In this document: positions 1 to 5,899 of the stretch, in pieces
How the letters are laid out: each line of letters starts with the position of its first letter
Numbering within the stretch: position 1 is the first letter of the stretch
Assembly (NCBI GenBank): GCA_934615235.1
Contig: CAKTTL010000086.1
Location: forward strand, 1 to 11,997
Reading direction: 5' to 3'
DNA: 11,997 nt
Source: an uncultured Clostridia bacterium
Lineage (GTDB): Bacteria > Bacillota > Clostridia > Christensenellales > Aristaeellaceae
Notes under the pieces: generated by a model
What the model was told of the DNA's origin: nothing
Seen by the model: only the letters and a program-made list of their open reading frames with translations
Database searches by the model: none
Position numbers and translations under genes: made by a program

Positions 1-750
1 GGCCGCATGGAAACGGAAGAATCGGCGGCGTTCCTCGCGTCGCTCGGAGTTCCCTGCTGCGAGGCTTTTCTGCAGACCTACAGCGAATATCAGCCGGAAT
101 TTGGAAGGACGCTCAAAGCGGCCGCGGGCAAAATGGAGATCGTGTCCGCGCACAACAAGACGCTCCATTTCGAGGGCGATTTTCTCGCGCAGTCGCCGCG
201 CCAGCGCGCGGACGGCTTTGCGATGCTGGAAACGTTTCTCGAAACGGCGCAGCTGCTGGGCGCGGGCGTGTACGTTTATCACGGCCCGCCGCGCCTGCGC
301 GGGAATAACCCGCCGCTCGACCGCTGGCAGCCGCATATTGAAGAGGCGATCGCGCGCTGCCGGGCGCACGGCGTGCGGCTCTGCTGGGAGACGGTGAGCT
401 GGGCGTGGCTGAACTCGATGGAGCGGATTGAGGACTTCAAACGGCGCTGGCCGGAGCTCGGCTTTACGCTGGACGTCAAGCAGGTGATGGAGCTGGGACT
501 CGAACCCGCCCGCGTGGCCGACGCGATGGGCGACCGGCTCTGCCACGTGCACATGCTCGACTTCGACGAGAACGGCCGGCATGCGCTGCCCGGCAGGGGA
601 CGCAGCGATTTCAAGGCGTTTTCGGCGGCGCTTCGCGCCAACGACTACCGGGGCGATCTCATCCTCGAACCGTACGCGGGGCAAACGGAAGATACAGGCG
701 AGGTACTTCGCTCGCTCGATTGGTTGAGAGAAACGTTTCAGGCTGACTAG
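1..750 (+). CDS. Sugar phosphate isomerase/epimerase-like TIM-barrel protein, 5' end missing
   Basis: This is a xylose-isomerase-like (AP endonuclease 2 superfamily) TIM barrel, a group that isomerises or epimerises sugars and inositols using a divalent metal. The frame is open to the left edge. The first Met, at base 7, falls where family members already have residues, because the usual first beta strand is absent; the true start is therefore probably outside the window. Counting from that Met, likely metal ligands are Glu128 (LCWETV), Asp156 (FTLDVKQ), His182 (CHVHMLD) and Glu221 (LILEPY), which match the Glu/Asp/His/Glu set of the fold. The C-terminus is complete and ends in TAG. It lies 25 nt ahead of rmuC in the same direction and may be cotranscribed. 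The substrate cannot be told from sequence. Confidence 0.85.
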   Translation, partial: GRMETEESAAFLASLGVPCCEAFLQTYSEYQPEFGRTLKAAAGKMEIVSAHNKTLHFEGDFLAQSPRQRADGFAMLETFLETAQLLGAGVYVYHGPPRLRGNNPPLDRWQPHIEEAIARCRAHGVRLCWETVSWAWLNSMERIEDFKRRWPELGFTLDVKQVMELGLEPARVADAMGDRLCHVHMLDFDENGRHALPGRGRSDFKAFSAALRANDYRGDLILEPYAGQTEDTGEVLRSLDWLRETFQAD

Positions 751-775
751 ACTGACGAAGCGAGAGGAGCAAAAA

Positions 776-2221
776 ATGGAAAACATGTTTACCTGGGTTT
801 CTCAGCCGGCAGGGGCGCTCGTTTGCGCGCTCGCGGTTGTGGCGCTGCTGATGATTCCGGTGTTTGTCAAGCTGACGCGGCAAAAGCGCTTTCTGGAAGA
901 CGAGATGCGGCAGATTGAAGACTCGCTTGGGGGCAGTCTCGCCGCGCTGCGCGACGCCAACGGCGCGGAGCGCCTTGCCGACCGGGAAGAAATGAACCGC
1001 AACCTGCGCGGGATGAACGATTCCATCGTCAGCGTAATCGGCGAGATGTCGCGCACGCAGCAGCAGCAGCTGGACTCGTTCGGCGGACAGATTCGCGCAA
1101 CCAGCCGCGCCGACGAGGAGCGGCTCGAACGGATGCGCCAGAGCATCGACGACAAGCTGCAGGACTACGACCGCCAGATGGCGCGCGTGACGAAAACGCT
1201 CGAGGACAAGCTGGCCGTCGACGAGCAGCGGCTGACCGAGATGCGCAAAACGCTCGACGAAAACATGCTGCGCCTGCAGGGCGAGAACGAGAAGAAGCTC
1301 GAACAGATTCGTCTGACGGTGGACGAAAAGCTGAACTCGACGCTCGACAAGCGGCTGGGCGAGTCGTTCCGCACCGTGTCGGAGCGGCTGGAGCAGGTGT
1401 ATAAGGGACTCGGCGAAATGCAGAACCTTGCCGCCGGGGTGGGCGACCTGAAAAAAGTGCTCACCAACGTCAAAACGCGCGGCGTGTGGGGCGAAGTGCA
1501 GCTTGCGTCCCTGCTGGAACAGTATCTCGCGCCGAGCCAGTACGACGTAAACGTCGCCGTGAAGCCCGGCAGCGCGGAGCGCGTGGAGTTCGCCGTCCGG
1601 CTGCCCGGCCGCGAGGATAACGATCAGGTCGTTTATCTGCCGATCGACTCGAAATTCCCCATCGAGGATTACCGCCGCCTGATGGACGCGTCCGATGCGG
1701 GCGACAGAGACGCCGTTGATATCGCGACGGCCGCGCTGATTGCGACGATCAAAAACGAAGCGCGCCGCATTCACACCAAGTACATCGATCCGCCGCACAC
1801 GACGGATTTCGCCATCATGTTCCTGCCTGTGGAGGGGCTGTACGCCGAAGTGCTTCGCCAGAACGGTATCGTCGAGTGGCTGCAGAACGAGTATCGCATC
1901 GTCGTAACAGGACCGACGACGCTGCTTGCACTCCTTAACAGCCTGCAGATGGGCTTTCGCACCATCGCAATCGAGAAGCGCTCGTCCGAGGTGTGGGAAC
2001 TGCTCGGCGCGGTCAAGACCGAGTTCGGCAAATTCGCGGGGCTCCTCGAAAAAACCCAGAAGCGCCTGCGCATGGCCAGCGACAGCATCGAGGACGCGGC
2101 GCGCAAGACGCGCACCATTCAGCGCAAACTCTCCGGCGTCCAGGCCCTATCCGAACCGGACTCGAAACGCCTGATCGACCTGGGCGACGAGGAATACGAA
2201 GAGAACGCGGACGAGGAGTAG
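776..2221 (+). CDS. rmuC: RmuC family DNA recombination protein
   Basis: RmuC is a membrane-anchored protein with a nuclease-like core; in E. coli it limits recombination at inverted repeats. The 481-residue product has one N-terminal membrane segment (about residues 12-31) and a long charged coiled coil (about 35-215, many Glu/Arg/Lys/Gln heptads). The RmuC domain follows (about 220-445), with the family signatures NVKTRGVWGEVQLASLLEQ, LPIDSKFPIEDYR and a FLPVEGLYAEVL segment. The C-terminus is very acidic (DEEYEENADEE). The start is supported by AGGAG a few bases upstream of ATG 776. Length is typical of the family. Directly after the stop comes a block of long inverted repeats, a possible RmuC-relevant structure, although that link is only suggestive. 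Confidence 0.95.
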   Translation: MENMFTWVSQPAGALVCALAVVALLMIPVFVKLTRQKRFLEDEMRQIEDSLGGSLAALRDANGAERLADREEMNRNLRGMNDSIVSVIGEMSRTQQQQLDSFGGQIRATSRADEERLERMRQSIDDKLQDYDRQMARVTKTLEDKLAVDEQRLTEMRKTLDENMLRLQGENEKKLEQIRLTVDEKLNSTLDKRLGESFRTVSERLEQVYKGLGEMQNLAAGVGDLKKVLTNVKTRGVWGEVQLASLLEQYLAPSQYDVNVAVKPGSAERVEFAVRLPGREDNDQVVYLPIDSKFPIEDYRRLMDASDAGDRDAVDIATAALIATIKNEARRIHTKYIDPPHTTDFAIMFLPVEGLYAEVLRQNGIVEWLQNEYRIVVTGPTTLLALLNSLQMGFRTIAIEKRSSEVWELLGAVKTEFGKFAGLLEKTQKRLRMASDSIEDAARKTRTIQRKLSGVQALSEPDSKRLIDLGDEEYEENADEE

Positions 2222-2238
2222 AGAGGGGACGAGGTTTT

Positions 2239-2343
2239 GCGAGGGGACCTTTCTTTCAGGAGAAAGAAAGGTCCCCTCGCGCTCCCTCCAAAGAAAGCCG
2301 CTTTTTTCGCTGTCCGCCCCGCGGAGGGCGGGGCGGGCAGCGA
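2239..2343 (-). repeat. Two-hairpin dispersed element, copy A (minus orientation)
   Basis: Read on the minus strand, this 105 bp element has two hairpins. Hairpin I (2343 to 2307) has 17 bp arms with one G-T pair and the loop CCTCC. A 26 nt linker holds GCGGCTTTCTTTGGAGGGA. Hairpin II (2280 to 2239) has perfect 19 bp arms, GCGAGGGGACCTTTCTTTC and its complement, around a 4 nt loop. Copies B (2363-2467) and C (5778-5880) share this order, the CCTCC loop and the linker, but their stem sequences differ and still pair. There is no T-run after hairpin II, so it is not a standard intrinsic terminator. It sits between the convergent ends of rmuC and the YlbJ-like gene. Confidence 0.85.
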
Positions 2344-2362
2344 TGTGAAGCTGCGGAAAAAC

Positions 2363-2467
2363 GCGCCGGCCCGCCGCCCCCTCCGGGCGGCGGACCGGCG
2401 CAAGCAGCTTTCTTCGGAGGGGGTGCAGGGGGAACCCTTCTTTCATCGAAAGAAGGGTTCCCCCTGC
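2363..2467 (+). repeat. Two-hairpin dispersed element, copy B (plus orientation)
   Basis: This 105 bp copy faces copy A head to head, separated by 19 bp (2344-2362). Hairpin I (2363-2401) has 17 bp arms with one C-A mismatch and the loop CCTCC at 2380-2384. The 23 nt linker contains GCAGCTTTCTTCGGAGGGGG. Hairpin II (2425-2467) has perfect 20 bp arms, beginning GCAGGGGGAACCC, around a 3 nt loop ATC. Its right half overlaps the 3' end of the minus-strand YlbJ-like gene, supplying about seven codons, with the stop codon at the edge of the loop. Confidence 0.85.
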
Positions 2468-3267
2468 CAACACACCCCAAACGCCACGACCGCATGCACA
2501 ACCTTTGCCGCGAACTGGATGCGCAGATCCGCACCGGCGCGGCGGAGGTAGGCGGCGTTCTGCATGAAGACGGAGAGGCCGCCGAAGGAGACGGCGGCGC
2601 AGAGAAGGGCGCGCGTCAGACGCGCGGGCAGGGCGAGGGCGGAAATGCGGGCGCAGCCGCCCGCCATTTCGAGAAAGGCGGCCAGCGCGGCGCCGAGAGC
2701 GGGCGGGAGCGGAAAGAGGGCTTCCACGAGTGCGGTGACGACGGAGAAAAAGACCATGCAGCCGCAGACGGGGAGCATGGCCAGCGCGCTGTCGGCGAGA
2801 ATTTCGGGGAGCGCGGCTGCGGGCGGAGAAGCGGACGAAGCGGCGTTTTCTGCGCGGACGGGAAAACAGGCGGCGAAGCCGTAAGCGGCCAGCGCGCCGA
2901 TCCAGTGGGCCGCGAGCATCAGCGCGCCGCCCGAGAGCGTCCCAAGCAGGAAGAGCGGGCTTGCCGTGGCGCAAAGCGCGGCGCGGCGCTGGCTTGCGCG
3001 GCTGGGGCCGCCGAGCGCGAGCAGCCGCGCGCCTGCGGGCGAGCCCGCCAGCATCGCCAGAGGAACGGTCAGCGCGCCGCCGCCCGCCGCACCGAGCAGC
3101 AGGCGGCTTAACACCAGATAGGGGAAAAGCGCGGGCAGCACGCCCGTCGCCCATTGACGGCAGGCGGCGCGCGCGGCTTCCATGCCCGCCTGCGGGCGAA
3201 GCGCCAGCGCCGCCAGCAGCGCGCCGGTCAGAGCGGAAGTGAAAAGCGAAAACAGATGTTTTTTCAT
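2443..3267 (-). CDS. YlbJ-like (nucleoside-recognition/gate domain) integral membrane protein
   Basis: The 274-residue product is strongly hydrophobic, with about seven or eight membrane segments. Its layout resembles YlbJ-type sporulation membrane proteins: WATGVLPALFPYLVLSRLLLG near residues 39-59, GSPAGAR at 75-81 (compare the family's G-P-V-G-A motif) and SPLFLLGT at 103-110. The resemblance rests on these motifs and on general organisation. YlbJ proteins are usually near 400 residues, so this is a short or diverged member. The start ATG at 3265-3267 has only a weak AGGG ribosome site. The final residues (about QGEPFFR) and the TGA stop are encoded by repeat copy B, so the original C-terminus may have been replaced. 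Function is unproven; if the family call is right it would hint at a spore-former. Confidence 0.7.
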   Translation of the reverse strand: MKKHLFSLFTSALTGALLAALALRPQAGMEAARAACRQWATGVLPALFPYLVLSRLLLGAAGGGALTVPLAMLAGSPAGARLLALGGPSRASQRRAALCATASPLFLLGTLSGGALMLAAHWIGALAAYGFAACFPVRAENAASSASPPAAALPEILADSALAMLPVCGCMVFFSVVTALVEALFPLPPALGAALAAFLEMAGGCARISALALPARLTRALLCAAVSFGGLSVFMQNAAYLRRAGADLRIQFAAKVVHAVVAFGVCWQGEPFFR

Positions 3268-3303
3268 GCCATTACCCTATGATTTCGCGCGTGAAAAATA
3301 TGA

Positions 3304-3332
3304 TTGCGCGGCACATTCCGGCATGATATAAT
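3304..3332 (+). promoter_or_regulatory. Candidate sigma-A promoter for the ABC ATPase unit
   Basis: A perfect TATAAT at 3327-3332 is preceded by TGA, giving an extended -10. A weak -35 (TTGCGC, 3304-3309) lies exactly 17 bp upstream. Transcription would start near 3339 and produce a leader of about 190 nt before the ATPase gene. Confidence 0.7.
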
Positions 3333-3338
3333 GAGCGG

Positions 3339-3528
3339 CATGCCAGAGTATGTTTCTAAATACAGCAAACTGAATTTTCGAAATTTGGCCGTGTTTGCCG
3401 CGTCTTCAAACCTCGAGCGGCCTCCGATGAACCTTCGGTTTTCATCCCTGAATTGCGGCAAATCTGTTCGAAACCGCAGCCGTCTCATTTGGAAACGCAC
3501 TCTGAAGAGAGAAACGGGGGAGCGTACT
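3339..3528 (+). promoter_or_regulatory. Long 5' leader with possible RNA structure ahead of the ABC ATPase gene
   Basis: About 190 nt separate the candidate promoter from the ATPase start. The leader is less GC-rich than its surroundings. It can form a two-step stem: GGCCG 3387-3391 with CGGCC 3418-3422, and inside it GTTTG 3393-3397 with CAAAC 3407-3411. A second weak stem pairs TGCGG and CCGCA further on (about 3454-3480). An AATTT/AAATT dyad lies at about 3373-3385. I see no T-box GGGTGG sequence, no recognised riboswitch core and no T-run attenuator. The frame is open into the ATPase, but the translated residues do not look like an ATPase N-terminus. Confidence 0.35.
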
Positions 3529-4263
3529 ATGGAAAATGTGCTGGAGATTCGCCATCTGCAAAAGGCGTTCGGCGAGCATGTCGTCCTGCGGGATATCGAC
3601 TTTGCGGCCAAGCCGGGCGAAGTGGTGTGTATCATCGGCTCCTCGGGCAGCGGCAAGAGCACGCTGCTGCGCTGCATTAATCTGCTCGAAACGCCCGACG
3701 CGGGCGAAATCCTTTATCATGGGGAGAATATTCAGTCCGGCCGCCTGTCCATGCCGGCGTACCACGCGAAGGTGGGCATGGTGTTCCAGCAGTTCAACCT
3801 GTTCGACAACATGACGGTTTTGAAAAACTGCATGTACGGGCAGATGAAGGCGCTCTGGCGCGGCGAGAGCGAAAGCCGCGAGAACGCGCTGAAATATCTG
3901 GAAAAGGTCGGCATGACGCCGTTTATCAACGCGATGCCGCGCCAGCTTTCCGGCGGGCAGAAGCAGCGCGTGGCCATTGCGCGCGCGCTGGCGATGGATC
4001 CTGAGGTGCTGCTCTTTGACGAGCCGACCTCGGCGCTCGATCCGGAAATGGTGGGCGAGGTGCTTGGGGTAATGCAGGAGCTGGCGCGCAGCGGGCTGAC
4101 GATGCTCGTCGTCACGCATGAAATGGGCTTTGCGCGCAACGTGGCGACGAAGGTCGTCTTCATGCACGAGGGCGTTATCCTCGAGGCGGGTACGCCCGAA
4201 GAGGTGCTCGATCATCCGCAGCAGCCGCGCACGCAGGCGTTCCTGGCGAACGTGTTAAAGTAA
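3529..4263 (+). CDS. Polar amino acid-type ABC transporter ATP-binding protein
   Basis: The 244-residue product is a complete ABC ATPase of the GlnQ/HisP class, which energises uptake of polar amino acids. Walker A is GSSGSGKST (37-45), followed by LLRCINLLETPDAGEI, typical of this class. The Q-loop is VFQQFNLF (85-92), the signature LSGGQKQR (140-147), Walker B LLFDEP with the D-loop SALDPE (161-173), and the switch His is 197 (VTHEMGFA). ATG 3529 is chosen because GGGGGAG lies about 6 nt upstream and the protein then begins at the usual MENVLEIRHL position; the open frame extends further upstream without homology. No permease or binding-protein gene is adjacent, so it must work with partners encoded elsewhere. 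It is the first gene of a three-gene unit. Confidence 0.93.
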   Translation: MENVLEIRHLQKAFGEHVVLRDIDFAAKPGEVVCIIGSSGSGKSTLLRCINLLETPDAGEILYHGENIQSGRLSMPAYHAKVGMVFQQFNLFDNMTVLKNCMYGQMKALWRGESESRENALKYLEKVGMTPFINAMPRQLSGGQKQRVAIARALAMDPEVLLFDEPTSALDPEMVGEVLGVMQELARSGLTMLVVTHEMGFARNVATKVVFMHEGVILEAGTPEEVLDHPQQPRTQAFLANVLK

Positions 4264-4308
4264 CGGATTGATTTGGGACGGCAGGGCCGCCCTGGAAAAA
4301 ACGCCGGC

Positions 4309-4313
4309 GGAGG
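4309..4313 (+). promoter_or_regulatory. Ribosome site that fixes a GTG start
   Basis: GGAGG lies 7 nt before the GTG at 4321. The in-frame ATG at 4273 has no ribosome site, and the residues between them (rich in Gly/Arg) do not fit a ferredoxin N-terminus. GTG is therefore the preferred start. Confidence 0.75.
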
Positions 4314-4320
4314 CAATGAA

Positions 4321-4890
4321 GTGAAGCGCAGAATCGTAAAAATCGACGCGGAAAAGTGTACCGGCTGCGGCCTGTGCGCAGGCGCCTGCCATGAAGGCGC
4401 GATCGGCATGGTAGAGGGCAGGGCGCGGCTTGTGCGCGACGATTTCTGCGACGGGATGGGCGATTGCCTGCCCGCATGCCCGGCCGGGGCGATTTCGTTC
4501 GAAGAGCGTGAAGCCGCGGCGTACGACGAGACTGCCGTCGCGGCAAAAAAGCGCGAAGCGCTGGAAACCCGGCTGCCGCAGCCGGAGCGCAGTCTGCGGA
4601 ACTGGCCTGTGCAGATAAAGCTCGCGCCTTTGAGTGCGCCGTATTATCAGGGCGCGCGGCTGCTGGTCGCGGCGGACTGTACGGCGTATGCATACGCCGG
4701 GTTCCACGGCGCGTTTATCGCGGGGAACGAGATTCGCGAAATTATTGTAACCAGGATGACGGTTCCCTGTTGCGGCGGGCTGGAAATTGCGGTAAAATCA
4801 GCGCTGCGGGCGAGTGGAAAGAAAATCCCGCTGCGCGTTGTGAGTATCGGTACGGATGGAAAAATTGCCGCGGATCGCGCGGAAAATTAA
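4321..4890 (+). CDS. Two-cluster 4Fe-4S ferredoxin-like protein, internally shortened
   Basis: The product has 189 residues from the GTG start. The N-terminus carries a full cluster motif, C13-x2-C16-x2-C19-x3-C23 (CTGCGLCAGACHEGAI). A second motif has only three Cys, C43-x5-C49-x3-C53 (CDGMGDCLPACPAGAI), as I recall for this clostridial family. The C-terminal domain has NWPVQIKL, LLVAADCTAYAYAGFH (115-129) and VPCCGG (148-153). From memory, homologues carry roughly 25 more residues, including a GCPKLD-type Cys motif, between the FH..F..G segment and the later I..V.RM..PCCGG segment; here FIAG runs straight into NEIREIIVTRM. A CGCPGS-type motif after the ferredoxin part also seems absent. It is probably a cytoplasmic electron-transfer or metal-site protein of unknown partner, placed 57 nt after the ATPase and 9 nt before the isomerase. 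Confidence 0.85.
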   Translation: MKRRIVKIDAEKCTGCGLCAGACHEGAIGMVEGRARLVRDDFCDGMGDCLPACPAGAISFEEREAAAYDETAVAAKKREALETRLPQPERSLRNWPVQIKLAPLSAPYYQGARLLVAADCTAYAYAGFHGAFIAGNEIREIIVTRMTVPCCGGLEIAVKSALRASGKKIPLRVVSIGTDGKIAADRAEN

Positions 4891-4899
4891 AGGAGTGTT

Positions 4900-5631
4900 A
4901 TGAGGATGAAGTACGGACTGCAAATGTATTCGGTGCGCGATACGGCGCAGAACGATCTGCTGGGCGCGCTGGAGCAGGTGAGCCGGCTCGGGTATCATTA
5001 CGCCGAGTTCGCCGGCTTTTTCGGCATCCCGGCCGAGCAGGTGAAGGCGAAGCTGGACGAGTGCGGTATGGAAGTTTCCTCCACGCATACCGGCTGGCAG
5101 GAGCTCAGGGACGACGTGATCGATGAAACGATCCGCTATCACAAGACCATCGGCAACAAATTCATCATCATCCCCGGCGCCGATCTGAGCGATCAGGCGA
5201 AGCTGGACGAGTTTATCGAGCTTGTCAATAAAGCGCAGAAGACCCTCGCGGCCGAGGGCATCAAATTGGGCTATCATAACCATGCGCACGAGTTCAAGCT
5301 GAACGAAGACGGATCGCATATTTATAATCAGCTCGTCGAGCGCACGGCGCTGGAGCTGGAAATCGATACGTACTGGGCGTTCGTGGGCAAGCAGAACCCG
5401 ACGGAGATGATGGAGCGGCTGAAGGATCGCGTGCATATCATCCATATCAAGGACGGCTCCGCCGACGGACACGGCACCCCGCTGGGTATGGGCGAAGCGC
5501 CCGTCGCCGCGGTTTACGCCAAGGCGCGCGAACTGGGCATCCAGATGGTCGTCGAATCCGAGACGTGCAAGCCTTCCGGCATGGAAGAGGCGCGGATCTG
5601 CATCGAATATCTGCATACGCTGGAAAAATAA
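4900..5631 (+). CDS. Sugar phosphate isomerase/epimerase (xylose isomerase-like TIM barrel)
   Basis: The 243-residue product is a complete small TIM barrel opening with KYGLQMYSVRD, the classic start of this family. Probable metal-site segments are the HNHAHEF stretch, LELEIDTYW (Glu/Asp), VHIIHIKDG (His) and MVVESE (Glu near the C-terminus). Enzymes of this type act on inositol, ketose or sugar-acid derivatives; the substrate is not evident. AGGAG at 4891-4895 could serve ATG 4900 (4 nt spacing) or the in-frame ATG 4906 (10 nt); starting at 4906 removes only Met-Arg. It is only distantly similar to the isomerase at the left edge of the window. It is the last gene of the ATPase-ferredoxin unit and is followed by a terminator. 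Confidence 0.9.
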   Translation: MRMKYGLQMYSVRDTAQNDLLGALEQVSRLGYHYAEFAGFFGIPAEQVKAKLDECGMEVSSTHTGWQELRDDVIDETIRYHKTIGNKFIIIPGADLSDQAKLDEFIELVNKAQKTLAAEGIKLGYHNHAHEFKLNEDGSHIYNQLVERTALELEIDTYWAFVGKQNPTEMMERLKDRVHIIHIKDGSADGHGTPLGMGEAPVAAVYAKARELGIQMVVESETCKPSGMEEARICIEYLHTLEK

Positions 5632-5645
5632 AAAGACTTAAAATG

Positions 5646-5689
5646 AAAGCGGATTTGTCGCCCAAAGAGGCGGCGAATCCGCTTTTGCT
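5646..5689 (+). terminator. Intrinsic terminator of the ATPase-ferredoxin-isomerase unit
   Basis: AAAGCGGATT (5646-5655) pairs perfectly with AATCCGCTTT (5676-5685). An inner stem GTCGCC/GGCGGC with one G-T pair lies around a CAAAGA loop, and TTTT follows. It lies 14 nt after the isomerase stop. Confidence 0.75.
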
Positions 5690-5777
5690 AAAAAAGCTAC
5701 AGTTCTTTGCAGCTAAAAACGGCTTTCCCGAGGCGCGCAAAACCGTCTCCCTTATCGTACATAGACAGTGCCTGTCC

Positions 5778-5880
5778 GTCCCGGCGCGCCCTCCGCGCGC
5801 CGGGACAAGGAAACTTAGGCGGCTTTCTTGGGGAGAGCGCGAGAGGGGACTTCTTTCACCAGAAAGAAGTCCCCTCTCGC
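5778..5880 (+). repeat. Two-hairpin dispersed element, copy C (plus orientation)
   Basis: This 103 bp copy has hairpin I at 5778-5806 (perfect 12 bp arms GTCCCGGCGCGC, loop CCTCC at 5790-5794). A 32 nt linker holds GGCGGCTTTCTTGGGGAG. Hairpin II at 5839-5880 has perfect 19 bp arms, GCGAGAGGGGACTTCTTTC and its complement, around ACCA. A small dyad GACAG-TGC-CTGTC (5764-5776) abuts it upstream. It lies between the convergent 3' ends of the isomerase and the GH4 gene, 19 nt past the GH4 stop. The rest of this intergenic stretch (5690-5777) holds nothing I recognise. Confidence 0.85.
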
Positions 5881-5899
5881 AGTAACCCCGTCCCTTCCC

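Noticed and set aside
659..1798. Minus-strand open frame opposite rmuC
   Set aside because: Antisense shadow; the plus strand gives an unmistakable RmuC with conserved motifs.
2239..2467. CRISPR array or insertion sequence
   Set aside because: There are only two units of differing sequence in inverted orientation, no spacers of even length, and no transposase or cas gene.
1993..3154. Several overlapping open frames across the repeat block (both strands)
   Set aside because: They are low-complexity Arg/Gly/Pro translations of GC-rich repeat DNA and of the YlbJ-like gene in wrong frames.
3339..3528. T-box or known riboswitch before the ABC ATPase
   Set aside because: The GGGTGG T-box sequence, a terminator/antiterminator pair and recognisable aptamer cores are absent.
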